From Diabrotica undecimpunctata (Eukaryota > Arthropoda > Insecta > Coleoptera > Chrysomelidae), in the NCBI RefSeq assembly GCF_040954645.1, contig NC_092813.1, positions 18,545,235 to 18,609,234 on the forward strand: a DNA stretch of 64,000 nt. Direction: 5' to 3'. Within the stretch, counting starts at the first letter, position 1, and the number at the start of each line of letters is the position of its first letter. Below the pieces are notes generated by a model. The model did not search any database and was not told the origin of the DNA. It saw only the letters and a list, made by a program, of their open reading frames with translations. Below, piece after piece: positions 21,779 to 34,076 of the stretch. A program made the position numbers and the translations under genes.

Positions 21779-22940
21779 CACCTTCGCTGCGCCACCAGTT
21801 GAAAAAGACTGGTAACTACGTTTGCAGAAATTACGGCTAAAAATAATTACATGTATTTCCATCTGGCAAGTAACGTACAAACGAAACGCGTTGGTAAAAA
21901 CTAACATTATAGGTACCTATATTATTGTCTGAAAAAGATCTGTCTAATAGAGGGATAATTTAGTACCAGTTGTATTCGAGTGGTAACGCATACAAGTTAT
22001 TTATTTTTCATTGTAAGATTCCCAGATGAATTCATCTGGCGATTAATTTCATTTCTAATTACCAGTTTGGTTTAGTTACCTCGGTCGAGCCATAATATTG
22101 TTTAAAATATGTGTATAAGAATTGAGTAAAATGAGTAGTAGAATTGTTAAATTAGTAAATTTGGCGTTCCAGAATGCAACTACAAGTGGTAGTTGTGTAG
22201 ACCTCAATCAGAATTTTGATTGGCACCAAAAAACAATTATAAATACTTTGAGCGAATCAGAGGAAGAACCCTTTAGCAACCATTCGGACTGTGATTCTAA
22301 TTATGCTCCTTCTGAATTCTGAACTAATTCAGATAATAATGAATATAAAATCAGTTCCGCGAAAACATATACGAACTAAACCCGTAGGGCCTGGTAACAA
22401 AAAAGGCGAAATTGTATGGAATATTTCAAGAAGCTGAGAGAAACAATGAAAAGTAAAGAAGCTGATAAAAAGGTTTAAAGTTACTACATACTGCAGCATA
22501 TGCGAGAGAAAACCTGCTTTATACCATGTTTTAATTTTAAACACAATGCATAAATTTTAAAACTTATTCTCACAAATAATAATTAGTATTTGTTATTTTT
22601 ATATATTATGAAAAATATGTATTTTGTTCTCAAACGTTTTGGTTTCATTTTATTTGAAAATATTATATGCACTTCTTAAACATTTCAATTTTTGCTTTAC
22701 CAAAAGGAATAGCCTGGTACTGATATAGTGTCCATCAAGTTTGTATATTCCTTGTATGTATACAACTATTAGTTACTACACATAAATCTTTAAAAATTGA
22801 CAGATAGATCTCACATTTCTTAAGAACTACCAGTATATTGCGACTGGTGTATCTAAATACAGAATTCTACAGTACCAATCAATTACAACTGGTAAGCATA
22901 CAAGATAATAATTGAATTTTTCGTAACCGCAGCGAAGGTG
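21779..22940 (+). mobile_element. Internally deleted piggyBac-type element
   Basis: Perfect 13-bp terminal inverted repeats, CACCTTCGCTGCG (21779-21791) and CGCAGCGAAGGTG (22928-22940). TTAA precedes the left end (21775-21778); the right side reads TAAA, a one-base decay of TTAA. Several ACCAGT/ACTGGT pairs form subterminal inverted repeats. Inside are only the two ends of a transposase gene, so the catalytic core has been deleted; such copies move only if another copy supplies transposase. The family differs from the one at 1-805. Confidence 0.75.
22122..22560 (+). pseudogene. piggyBac transposase N- and C-terminal remnants
   Basis: From 22131: MSSRIVKLVNLAFQNATTSG and an acidic Ser/Asp-rich segment up to 22322, the usual disordered N-terminus. 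Then frame breaks, and near 22470-22555 a short Cys-rich end (TYCSICERKPALYHV) resembling the end of the piggyBac C-terminal zinc domain. Everything between, including all catalytic residues, is missing. Confidence 0.5.
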
Positions 22941-23229
22941 TAAAAAAAAAGTGATCGGTGACCAACGAAGACATTAAAATTTTCAATATGGTGGCACTTA
23001 ACCTTTTAATTAGTGCTACTTTATGTATGGCACGCCGAAAAATTTTAAAATTTAAATTGGCCCTTTGATTAAAAATGTTGCATATATTTTGTCTTTAGAG
23101 ACAGTACACCTATGTGGTATATTTTTACGAGCGGCAGATTTTTTCTATTGGAGTTAAAATGATTTTATGCATATCTATATTTAGAAATATGGTATAGGGC
23201 TCTTTGAAGTTGGATTTTAGTATTATCAC

Positions 23230-23430
23230 TATTTTAATGTAAATGGATATAGTGCAGTGTATGTGTGTAGAGACAAGGAAGGTGGAGGTGTAGGGATATT
23301 TATTAAGGACTGTTTTGATTATGCTGAAGTCCATAGATATATCACAAAATGTTCAATAGTTTTCTTACAGATCAATAGGTATTTGAAAATGGGAGCAATA
23401 TACAGTCATCATGATTTTCATCACAACGAT
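23230..23430 (+). pseudogene. LINE endonuclease fragment
   Basis: A short part of an AP-type endonuclease domain of a non-LTR retrotransposon: NGYSAVYVCRDKEGGGVGIF, then FIKDCFDY, then VFLQINRYLKMGAIYSHHD. These correspond to the GGG.A.F and GxIYRPP regions of the domain. It runs straight into the 10-bp tandem array at about 23431 and has no other part nearby. Confidence 0.55.
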
Positions 23431-24560
23431 CTTTTATTTAATTTTATTTAATTTTATTTAATTTTATTAAATTTTATTTAATTTAATTTAATTTAATTTA
23501 ATTTAATTTAATTTTATTTAATTTTATTTAATTTTATTTAATTTTATTTAATTTTATTTAATTTTATTTAATTTTATTTAATTTTATTTAATTTTATTTA
23601 ATTTTATTTAATTTTATTTAATTTTATTTAATTTTATTTAATTTTATTTAATTTTATTTAATTTTATTTAATTTTATTTAATTTTATTTAATTTTATTTA
23701 ATTTTATTTAATTTTATTTAATTTTATTTAATTTTATTTAATTTTATTTAATTTTATTTAATTTTAATTAATTTTATTTAATAATTTCATTTAATTTCAT
23801 TTAATTTTATTTAATTTTATTTAATTTCATTTAATTTTATTTAATTTTATTTAATTTTATTTAATTTTATTTAATTTTATTTAATTTTATTTAATTTTAT
23901 TTAATTTTATTTAATTTTATTTAATTTTATTTAATTTTATTTAATTTTATTTAATTTTATTAAATTTTATTTAATTTTATTTAATTTTATTTAATTTTAT
24001 TTAATTTTATTTAATTTTATTTAATTTTATTTAATTTTATTTAATTTTATTTAATTTTATTTAATTTTATTTAATTTTATTTAATTTTATTTAATTTTAT
24101 TTAATTTTATTTAATTTTATTTAATTTTATTTAATTTTATTTAATTTTATTTAATTTTATTTAATTTTATTTAATTTTATTTAATTTAATTTAATTTAAT
24201 TTAATTTAATTTAATTTCATTTAATTTAATTTTATTTAATTTAATTTAATTTTATTAAATTTAATTTAATTTTATTAAATTTTATTTAATTTTATTTAAT
24301 TTTGTTTAATTTTATTTAATTTTATTTAATTTTATTTAATTTTTTTTTAATTTCATTTAATTTTATTGAATTTTATTTAATTTTATTTTATTTTATTTAA
24401 TTTTATTTAATTTTATTTAATTTTATTTAATTTTATTTAATTTTTTTTAATTTCATTTAATTTTATTGAATTTTATTTAATTTTATTTTATTTTATTTAA
24501 TTTTATTTTATTTTATTTAATCTTATTTAATTTTATTTAATTTTACTTAATTTTATAATT
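23431..24560. repeat. 10-bp tandem repeat array (ATTTTATTTA)n
   Basis: About 1.1 kb of a 10-base unit, ATTTTATTTA, over a hundred copies, with interspersed 5-base (ATTTA) variants at both ends and around 24180-24260 and single-base variants (C or G in place of a T) clustered at the 3' end. No coding capacity. The edges are more variable than the centre, as expected when slippage or unequal exchange keeps the core uniform. Confidence 0.95.
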
Positions 24561-24829
24561 TTATAATTTTTAATTAATTAAATTTTTTAAATTAAATAAT
24601 TTTTATTAATTTTTATAATTTTTTGTAATTTTTTATAAATTTTTATAATTTTTTATAATTTTCAGTGTTTTATTGTTATATAAAATGAATTTCCATCAAG
24701 TAACTGTTGAATCCATCACTTATTAAAAATATCTTGTTAGCATTGTTAACGTAGTACTCATAAAACCAATTTGGTTAGTCAATATGTATATTGAATTAGA
24801 CTTGTAATTTATTAAATTTTTTGAACATT
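24561..24829. repeat. AT-rich flank with a Penelope-end fragment
   Basis: 24661-24718 is the reverse complement of 63147-63206, with small differences: it reads TTCAGTGTTTTATTGTTA then ATTTCCATCAAGTAAC. This is the outer arm of the inverted repeat at the Penelope-like end near 63.2 kb, so a small piece of that element lies here in the opposite orientation. Confidence 0.55.
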
Positions 24830-27600
24830 TTAGAGAGCGGTCGCCTGGAAACGCGAATAAATAGCAAGTTGCAATAAATACGGTTGGAAAGAAGAAAAGA
24901 AGACCAACAAATCGACATTTAACAAGGCATATTTTTATCCAATCTGATTTTTTTTTAATTTTATACTTTTTAACATTTATCAAATTTATTGAAAATTTTA
25001 GAGCGGTCGCTTGGAAACACGAATAAATAGAAAGTTGGAATACATACGACTGAAAAGAGGAAAAGAAGACGAACAAAACGACATTCAACATACCAATAGT
25101 TTTATCCAATCTGAGTTTTTTTTTAATTTGATGCTTTTTACTATTCATCAAATTTTCTTAAAATTTTATAGGGCGGTCATCATTTAGAGTCGTCGAAAGG
25201 TCCAAACGGCTGTAAACTAACCTATTGTACTATATTTATAAACTGTTTATCCATTTTGCTTATATTTTTCGTTATTCGGCTATTTTAACCAAAATGTAAG
25301 ATTTACGATTATAACCACATTATAAAATTCGAGGAGGTGCAAAAGATTTGCCTTGGTTTTTGGCAGTCGTTTAAAAACGCAAATAGATCCGAAGTTATAA
25401 TGAAGATGGTTGAAGAGACAGAAAAAAGACAAGCCCATAGACATGCAACAAGGCATAGTTTTATCCTGTCTGAGTATTTTTTAAAATTATATGCTTTTTA
25501 CCATTTATCAAATTTTCTTAAAATTTCAGAGAGTGACCATCATTTAAAGTCGTGGAAAGGTCCAAACGGTTGTAAACTAACCTATTGTACTATATTTATA
25601 GACTGTTTATCCATTTTTCTTGTATTTTTCGTTATTCAACCATTTTAACAAAAATTTAAGATTTAGTATTAGTCACATTAGAACATTCGAGAAGGTGCAA
25701 AAGATTTGCCTTGGTTTTTGGGCGGTCGCTTGAAAACGCGAATAGATGCAAAATTACAATAAAGATGGCTGAAAAGAGGGAAAAAAGACGAGCCCATAGA
25801 CATTCAACACAGCATCCTTTTATCCAATCTGAGTATTTTTTAATTTGATGCTTTTTACTATTCATCAATTTTGCTTAAAATTTTATAGGGCGGTCATCAT
25901 TTAGAGTCGTCGAAAGATCCATACGGCTGTAAACTAACCTATTGTACTATATTTACAAACTGTTTATCCATTTGGTTATAGTTTTCGTTATTCAGCCATT
26001 TAAACCAAAATAAAAAATTTACGATTATAATCACATTATAAAATACGAGGAGGTGCAAAAGTTTGCCTTGGTTTTTGGGCGGTCATTTGAAAACGCTAAT
26101 GGATGCAAAATTACAATGAAGATGGTTGAAAAGAGGGAAAAAAGAAGAGTTTATAGACATCCAACACGACATCGTTTTATCCAATCTGAGTATTTTTTTT
26201 AATTTATGCTTTTTACCATTTATCAAATTTTCTTAAAAGTTCAGAGAGGGGTCATCATTTAAAGTCGTCGAAAAGTAAACTAACGTATTTTACTATATTT
26301 ATAAACTATTTATCCGTTTTACTTATATTTTTCGTTACTCAGCAATTTTAAGCAAAATGTAAAATTTACAGGTATAATCACATTATAAAATCTGAAGAGG
26401 TGCAAAAGATTTGCCTTGGTTTTTGGCGGTCGTTTAAAAACGCAAATAGATCCGAAGTTATAATGAAGATGGTTGAAAAGTGGTAAAAATACAAGCCCAT
26501 AGACATGAAATAAGGCATAGTCTTATCCAATCTGAGTATTTCTTAAAATTTAGGCTTTTTACCATTTATCAAATTTTCTTAAAATTTCAGACAGCGGTCA
26601 TCAGTTACAGTAGTCGAAAGGTCCAAACCACTGTAAACTCACCTATTTTACTATATTTATAAACTGTTTATCCATTTTGCTTACCTACCTATATTTTTTG
26701 TTATTCAGCCATATCATGTAAGATATACGATAATAATACGTGTTTAAAATACGTTTTTAAAATTTAGGCTTTTTACCATTTATAAAATTTTTTTAAAATT
26801 TCAGAGAGCGGTCATCATTTACAGTCGTCGAAAGGTCCAAACCTCTGTAAACTAACCTATTTTACTATATTTATAAACTGTTCATCCATTTTGCTATTAT
26901 TTTTCGTTGTTTAGCCATTTAAACCAAAATGTAAGATTTACCATTATAATGACATTAAAAAATTCGAGGCGCTGCAAAACATCTGCCATGGCTCTTGGGC
27001 GGTCGCTTGAAAACGCGAATAGATGAAAAATTACAATGAAGATTGTTGAAAAGAGGGAAAAAAGACGAGTCCATAGACATCCAACACGACGTCGTGTTAT
27101 CCAATCTGAGTTTTTTTTTTTAATTTATGCTTTTTACCATTTATCAAATTTTCTTAAAATTTTAGAGACCGGTCATCATTTAAAGTCGTCGAAAGGTCCA
27201 AACGGCTGTAAACTAATCAATTTTACTATATTTATAAACTTTACTATATTTATCCATTTTGCTTACCTATATTTTTTGTTATTCAGCCATATGATGTAAG
27301 TTATACGATTATAATCACATTAAAAAATTCGTGGAGGTGCAAAAGATTTGTCTTGGTTTTTGTGCGGTCGCTTGAAAACAGAAATAGATCAAAAGTTACA
27401 AAGAAGATGGTTGAAAAGAGAGAAAAAAGATGAGCCCATATATATCCAACATGGCATAGTTTTATCTAATCTGAGTATTTTTTAAAATTGTATGCTTTTT
27501 ATCATTTATCAAATTCTCTTAAAATTTTAGAGAGCGGTCAACATTTACAGTCGTCGAAAGGTGCAAACGGCTGTAAACTAACCTATTGTACTATATTTAT
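24830..27600. repeat. ~358-bp satellite array
   Basis: Tandem satellite with eight partial or full units. GCAAAAGATTTG or close variants recur at 25339, 25697, 26055, 26402, 26974 and 27339 (spacing 358, 358, 347, 572, 365); the 572 step spans a deletion junction near 26750. The first two units are short (~168 bp) and lack the second half. Each unit contains GGCGGTCGCTTGAAAACG and AACCTATTGTACTATATTTA. Frames such as 25337-25648 or 27036-27299 are by-products of the repeat, not genes. Confidence 0.9.
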
Positions 27601-28599
27601 TTGAAGTCCTGGATATGTCTTGCTATTGTAACCTCAATTTTCTATAAACCTGCACAAAAATTTAAAAATGGTTAATTTTATTCCCATCACCTCAGCAACG
27701 AATTGCTGCAACTGTTTATCTCCAATAAAAGTCAAAATAAGGTTAATTACTCAGACATAAAAGAACTCACATTTCAGTCGGAAAACTCTAAAATGGAAAA
27801 GCGAACAAACTTACTACACACAAAAAATCATAAAACGCAAATGATAAAAATTACCTGTCTATACTTTTTTTTAACAAAAATAAAACACTTTCACAACTTT
27901 GGAATTTTATCTGCTCTTAAATACCTAAAGAAGGTTTTACACGTATATCTTCTGCTTAAAATTTATATCTACTTTTAAACTTTTTTTTTTTTGTTTTGAA
28001 ACTTATGCGATACTTTTATGGCGAGTGTATAAAAGGATCAGACAGTTTAAAACCCTCTCGAAAACTTTCAGGAAAGTACTGTTTTATGAACCCCGCACGT
28101 TATTAATTTTTTTGTTTTTATTTTTACATTATATTAGGTAACACGGAAACTGTTATCCTCACTTTGACTTCATAAAGCATAACTGGAGATTCCAATATTA
28201 GTGTTTCTTAACGTAATTTCCTTTATTATTCTGTTTTAAATCCAAAACTGGAGTTCGAACGTGTATAAAGGAGTAATCATGCCATCTTTTTCTGCTTCTC
28301 TCTTATCTTTATAAACCGTAGTGCTATCGATAAATCATAATTATAGTTAGTGTTATTATAAACTTGGACAATTTACGTACCTATGTATTAAAACATTTAT
28401 TTACATTTTTTGGTGCAAATAATAATTAGTACAACGAAGAAATCAGCGAAAAACTAATCCTGCCCACCAGTGGCGTGGGCAGATCTATATTGGATTTGAG
28501 GTTAAAGACTAATTTCATCGTAGTTAACACCAAATAATTTTAGTGATAAAATGTTGTTTGCTTTTGACTACAAGGGCGACAAAACATCGAACAGATCTC
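27601..28599. other. no gene recognised
   Basis: Spacer after the satellite. The frame at 27703-27978 is Lys/Asn/Leu-rich with no motif. Nothing firm on either strand. Confidence 0.35.
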
Positions 28600-28834
28600 C
28601 AATTGCTCTAAATTCTACATGGTGTCTCAAAACACAAATAGTAATGTTTCAAGCCGAACTCCTTCATTGGTTTTTCCTGCTGAAGCTGAAAATCTTAAGG
28701 CATTTGACTGTGTAAAGGCAGTAGGTGACGCTATTGGTCCTAAATATATCTCTCTTGCATCTAGAATATCCAATAATCGAATCTGTATATCGACGGCAGA
28801 AAGGCAGGACCTCATAACTAACAAATTTGCATAA
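28600..28834 (+). pseudogene. LINE ORF1-like N-terminal fragment
   Basis: A 72-codon frame from 28619: MVSQNTNSNVSSRTPSLVFP, then GDAIGPKYISLASRISNNRI, then CISTAERQ. The IG.K.I..ASRISNNRICI block is like the start of Jockey/CR1-type ORF1 (gag-like) proteins of insects. It ends at a stop at 28832. The opposite strand is also open but shows no family resemblance. Confidence 0.45.
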
Positions 28835-29059
28835 AACGAGATATTTCGGTTTTCGGTTTAGAATAAGTAGCGGCATCTATTAACCAGTGGTTACAGCTGG
28901 AAAAATTTCCGGAAGGCTTTAAATTACAGAAAACGGTACCTCGTAACTTTTTGCAGCCATTATGTTGATGCAGTACCTCGTAATTGTCAATTTAGCCATG
29001 CTAAAATATATGTTTCACACCTCGATTCTGTGCATACTAATCATTGCTTTTCTAAGCTT

Positions 29060-29395
29060 ATTTGTCGCTATATATTGGCAATATTTTACAAGAATTACGA
29101 GAAACGGTGCAAAGAGGAAAATCATAAAGTACTTTATCTAAAACTATTCAAGAACGTGGTAAACCAGATAAAAATTTCTTTGTTCAGCCTCGCAAAGATC
29201 AATGCGATATTTGTTTTATGTATAAAATGGCAATTTCGACCAAAAAACTTGCGAAAGAAAAATTTGGCAAGATCTTAAAAAGAACAAGACAAGGAAAAAG
29301 CATTAAAAGGAGCCGTGCAGTTGTCTCCACAAATACCTGCAAGCGCACTTTATTATAAGACTAAATTGTGTTGTCACAACTTTACATTGTAACTT
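29060..29395 (+). pseudogene. Transposase-like fragment, PRKDQCDIC family
   Basis: Broken remnant of the same protein family as the 56-58 kb transposon. The most telling blocks are YEKRCKEENHKV (about 29095), FVQPRKDQCDICFMYKM (about 29185) and, after a frame change near 29275, PASALYYKTKLCCHNFTL (about 29335-29390). The PRxDxCxxC motif followed by a Tyr-Tyr-Lys-Thr-Lys-Leu block is characteristic of a widespread, poorly named DDE-like insect transposon protein. Only the middle of the protein is present. Confidence 0.5.
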
Positions 29396-29829
29396 GGTAA
29401 CAAATAAAAATAAATTCTTCCAGAATTTATTTGATACTTTTAATTAAGACAAAGTTAATATGTTATTATTATTTTTTTAATAAATTATTTAAAGACATAA
29501 AGTTGTTTTTCTTATTTTAAAATTGAGCACTACTTCGTAAGTGAACTCTTAGATAAAACATTACCTTGTAACTAGTATCATTTTACTTAAATTCAAAATT
29601 ACTCTAAAAAATATTTGTTTGTTTTATTTTGCTCACCAAAGGTAATCCTATTTCACAAAAAAAACATAATAAGATGCGCCCTAAATGAAATATGATACGG
29701 TTTTTTGGTCTCCTCGAAAATCATCATCTTGCCACTTACAAGTTCCTGCTTTTACGCCGTCGATATATTAAAATTTCTCGAATTTCTCTTACTAAAAGAA
29801 TAATAATCTCAAATATTTTGTACAGAATG
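29396..29829. other. no gene recognised
   Basis: AT-rich spacer, nothing identified. Confidence 0.35.
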
Positions 29830-29999
29830 CTATCGAAGATAGTATACGATCAGTAAAAAGAACAGGAAAACGATAGAACGACAACTTACTGGAGGAACAT
29901 TGAAAAACAAAAAGAGTCCTGTCTACATAAAAATAAGAACAAGAAGAAAAAGAAGAAGAAGAAGAAAATACCGAAGACTTTAATGTGAAACCTACTGAA

Positions 30000-30385
30000 A
30001 ACACAAGGGAACTAGATCAGCCAATGGCACCTCCCACCTCTACAAACAAACGAGGATATTCTGAAGTTCAAACCAGTTCCACTGATCCAGAACTAGTTCT
30101 AATGTGATGGCTCTCCCTAAAATAAATACCAAAAAACCATAAAAGAAACGAAGGGTCTTCTTCACAAAATGCACTCAAGGAAACTGCAAAACAGTCTATT
30201 AAAAATATGTACCATCAATACCCCGAAATATTGCATGCCTTCTGACAACATGATCGCATTTATAGAAAATACTTTCGGTTGTAGTGACCAATATGCTGAG
30301 GCCAAAAATTTCGCTAATAAGGTCACAATTCTAATTTACATCCGCTACATCGAATTTTTACAGAAAGATCTGTGAAAATCAGAAT
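30000..30385 (+). pseudogene. Jockey ORF1 remnant
   Basis: Gag-like ORF1 end. After a Pro/Thr-rich lead (MAPPTSTNKRGYSEV at 30024) come stops, then a block reading NMIAFIENTFGCSDQYAEAK (30249-30310) that matches the small helical C-terminal segment preceding ORF2 in insect Jockey-type elements. Frames 30169-30375 and 30413-30601 cover parts only. Confidence 0.5.
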
Positions 30386-30412
30386 AACTCGCATAATAAA
30401 AAAAATAATAAA

Positions 30413-32950
30413 TTGAACATTGACTTAAATGAAACTGAAAACTCGCCAAGCTCTAATATCTCCCAAGAACCAGCGATGATGATTACCATTCTGATTTATC
30501 CCAACTATCCGAAAAATCATTCCATTGATACTAACATCATCCATCACTCAAACTTCACGCTAATACAGTGTAACTGCGATGGTTTTCATCCTGTCCTGTA
30601 AAATCTGCAATCCCTTATATCTGATCACTCTCGCGATTTTCTTTGCTTACAGGAAACCAATTTTACCACAGCTCAGAATCCTTGCTTAAAAGATTTTGTT
30701 GCTTACAACTATATTAGAACTAGTAATTTACATGCAAGTGGCGGAACTTCCATCTTTATACTTAAAGCACCACCAAGAGTTTTCTTTAAATACTAATTTG
30801 GAGGCAATAGTAATAACTCCCTGGTGTATCAATAAAGTAGTCGTTTCTAGTATATACATTCCTTTTTACGTTAACTTCGGAGCTAACAGAGCTCCGATCT
30901 ATTCCATCTTATTCAACAACTTTTCGTTCCGTTTGTATTAGTTGGCGATTTCAATACCCATAATACACTATGAAGATCTAAATGAACATTTGGTCGAGGA
31001 AAAATTATCTAGCAGATAATAAACAATACCAATATTAACCTTTTAAACGTTGGAAACTCTACATATTTTCATATACAATCCAGAACGTTTTTCTCCATAG
31101 ACTTGAGTTTTTGTAATCCCAAAATCGCTCCTCTCTACCACTGAGACATTCTTCAAAATTTATATGATAGTAATCATTATAAGAATACAATTCTTATTTA
31201 TAATAGTTCACCTAAAACCAACTATGTTTATGAAAAATGGAAAATTTCTCAAGCAAACTGGGATTTCCTTAGTAAAATTCTTAGGGATTTAACGGATATA
31301 ATTTATCTTTAGAAATAACGTTGATGAATCTCTAACGCACTTTACGGATTACCTTATCCCTGCTGCTGACCAATTCATAGGTAAATATGTGATAAATTAA
31401 ATTCCTCAAGGAAAACTGAAAAACACGCTTTTAAAAGGTGAGTGCAAAATCAAATCGAATTCTATAAGTGAGCAGAAAAGTATCGTGAGCAAACTTTGTG
31501 AGTTCTATTTCTACAGATTTCCGGACAAAAATTACGCAGATGAAGGTTGTAAATACAACTTCTTCAAAATCTGTAATAATTTATGAAGATAATGTAGTTA
31601 AGGATGATCAACATAAATAACTTACATACTGGACAACACTTCCATGACAAAACCAAAGCCAACTTTTTTATTCCGTACGCGAATAATAATACACCCCTTG
31701 CTTTAGATCAGTCGAATCCAATTAATCACCATTTTCCCGAACAAAAACTAAATTTCGCCATCTCTTTTACAAAAAATTCAGCAGTAGGTTCTGATAACAC
31801 TGTCAATTTTCCTTAAAAATCTTCATCAAGCAACGCTATCCAAACTCCTCGTACTTTATAATATGATATGGTGTAATCAAGATTTCTCCGCCCTCTGGCC
31901 ACAATCAATCATTATACCTATTAACAAAACTAATTGCTTATTAAGCTCTTCTTATCAAACTTCTGCTTTGCCACCTGGAGCATCATAATCTTCTAGAGGC
32001 TGCTCAATCAGGTTTTACAGCCAATATGGACAGTTTGGTTCTTCTTCAATCAGAAATTTCTAAAGCCATAACAAATAAGAGTGATGTTGTCGCTGTGACC
32101 ATGGGTATACAGAGCGCCGTTGAGACTGTATCTAATGTCTTTCATCGTTAAAAAACTTCTTTACAAAAAAAGAATTTAATCTTTCGGTAAATATTTTATC
32201 ATTTATATGTAATTTTTTGACTAATAGATTTTTTTAAGTTTCTAGAAATCGAAAAACATCAGCATCACTCACTCTTCAAAACGGTGTATCGTAACTCTCA
32301 GTTTTGAGCACTACCTTGTTTCTTCTCAATATAAATTACATGGGTTCCTTCGTTCCTCTCCCAGTAAAATATGTGATAAATGCGGACGACCTTATCATAT
32401 TTTGTCAAGCAAAAGTCACAAAAACTGCATGTTCTTTACTTCAGAACGTATTAGATAGGATTTATAAGTGGTCGGCAGAAATTGGTTTCAAATTTTCCCC
32501 CTCTACATCCAGAGTTATCCAATTTAGTGGAAAATATAGTTGTCATTCTCCTGTTATTTATCTAAACAGAGTCCCACTCAAAGTTGTTGATCAACACAAA
32601 TTTTTAGGAGCTACTTTTCACACGCGATTTACATAGAGATATCACATTGAAAACACTTAAAGCATCTTATTTATCATCAAAAAATCCCTTTGAGAATCTA
32701 TAGAGCTCGTAGTCACTCCAGATTAGATTATGGAAGCATGGTCTACATGACCGCGTACAATACTTATCTCAAATGTATAAATTTAATAAAAACGACATCC
32801 TTACTATATGTCTAGGTGCATTTAGATTTAGCTCAGTTGTAACCATGTGCGTTGAATCTTTTGAACCTCCCCTTTTTATATGACGTTAACTTATACTATC
32901 TTTTTGTTTCAACAGAGAGTGCGCCAATCGAAAAAATACAGTAACCAAAC
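30413..32950 (+). pseudogene. Jockey ORF2 (endonuclease-RT), decayed
   Basis: Endonuclease: LIQCNCDGFHPVL (30560), DFLCLQETNF with the catalytic Glu (30640), then VLVGDFNTHNT (about 30935), the GDFN catalytic motif. Reverse transcriptase: AVGSDNTVNF (31785), AAQSGFTANMDSLVLL (32000), STTLFLLNINYM (32310) and, at the active site, INADDLIIFCQ (about 32370), in which the usual Tyr before ADD is Asn. A DQHKFLGATF thumb block follows (32590), then RLDYGSMVYM (about 32730). Many frame changes separate these blocks. Confidence 0.75.
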
Positions 32951-33570
32951 TCATCAATTTTTCCCGTCAAGTTCCTAAAAATACAGACAGATCTGTGCAT
33001 TCTCTTTCATAATTAATAAAACCATTGTTAGAAGATACAAACCTGACAATAACCACCTTCATCAGTAGAACATACTTTTATGTAATCAGATTACAATATA
33101 AATTCGCAATAAATCGTATATACCAGTAAACGGTACTCGATATACTGAGTGGCCCAAAAGTCTGGAAACGACCAATTATCTCGTAAATTGCTAGTAACAA
33201 TTTACAAAATTTGAGGTACACCTATTTTGGGATACGGAGATTTCATATTTGATATTTGCAATGTTGCCAGATTTGCTGTTTCTCTTATATTATGAGAAAC
33301 TTAGGTTTTTCAAATTCATCACCCTGTATATTCAGTCATTATTGCAATCTCCTATTCAATACGAGTTCAAGCATATAAAACACTTATGATTTAATGTAGT
33401 CTGGAAGGTCTAAAATACATAAAATAGTGCAAAATATGTAGATTTTAATAAATTTAAATATTTAAATGTAGAATGCTGTGATTTTGACATTGTTTACCAT
33501 TTACAATATTAACTAAAACTGACAATAGTTGTGTTTCTAAAAGTTTTGCAAGATAAATTGCTTCTCTAAA

Positions 33571-34076
33571 ATGGCTCCCAACGAAAAATACGAATTACTA
33601 TTCTAATTATGAGAGGGTACGGTGACAGAAAAAGATCTTATTGTGAAGTAGCAGTTTTTCCCAAACCGTTCTCCTGTTCATAAGGCGACGGTACAAAAAA
33701 CTGTAAAGCGATTTGAGGAATCTGGAGAAGTAAAAGATATACCGATCAGGTAGACCGAAAAGAGCCATGAATGACAACAAAACTTTGGATATAATGCAAA
33801 GTTTTGTTGAAGATCTACATACATCCTCACGCAGAGTTGCACAAGTACATAATGTAGGTCGTTCTTCAGTCTTACGTGTATTACGTAAGAATAAATTTAA
33901 ACCACACAAAATTAACTTTTTGCAAGAATTAAGTGAAGATGATTTCGATCGTAGATTAGAGTTTACTGAGGTAATGATGGATAAAATTGAAAATGACGAA
34001 AATTTCGTTAACAAAATATGTTTTTCCGATGAAGCAACCTTTACACTGTGTGGAAGTGTAAATCAACACAACTAAG
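33571..34076 (+). pseudogene. Mariner transposase, N-terminal half
   Basis: Begins MAPNEKYELLF at 33571, with an early stop. Paired helix-turn-helix region: VHKATVQKTVKRFEESGEVK, then RVAQVHNVGRSSVLRVLRKN. The catalytic domain starts with KICFSDEATFTLCGSVN, carrying the first catalytic Asp. The frame stops at 34076, shortly before the insertion point; the missing continuation is found about 4.1 kb downstream. Confidence 0.8.

Larger units (their letters stand above)
29830..33130 (+). mobile_element. Jockey-clade LINE, decayed
   Basis: A nearly full-span but heavily mutated Jockey-type non-LTR retrotransposon in plus orientation: ORF1 remnant (30000-30385), then ORF2 with endonuclease (about 30540-31150) and reverse transcriptase (about 31600-32950). 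More than ten stops and frame changes make it dead. The 3' end blends into the left arm of the mariner element at about 33150; no poly-A tail or target duplication was identified. Confidence 0.75.

Noticed and set aside
25337..27299. Several 60-100-codon frames in the satellite
   Set aside because: They recur with the repeat in varying frames, are broken in sister units and show no protein-family signal.
24830..27600. Regularly spaced repeats resembling a giant CRISPR-like array
   Set aside because: Units are continuous ~358-bp satellite monomers with no short repeat/unique spacer alternation, in eukaryotic transposon-rich DNA.
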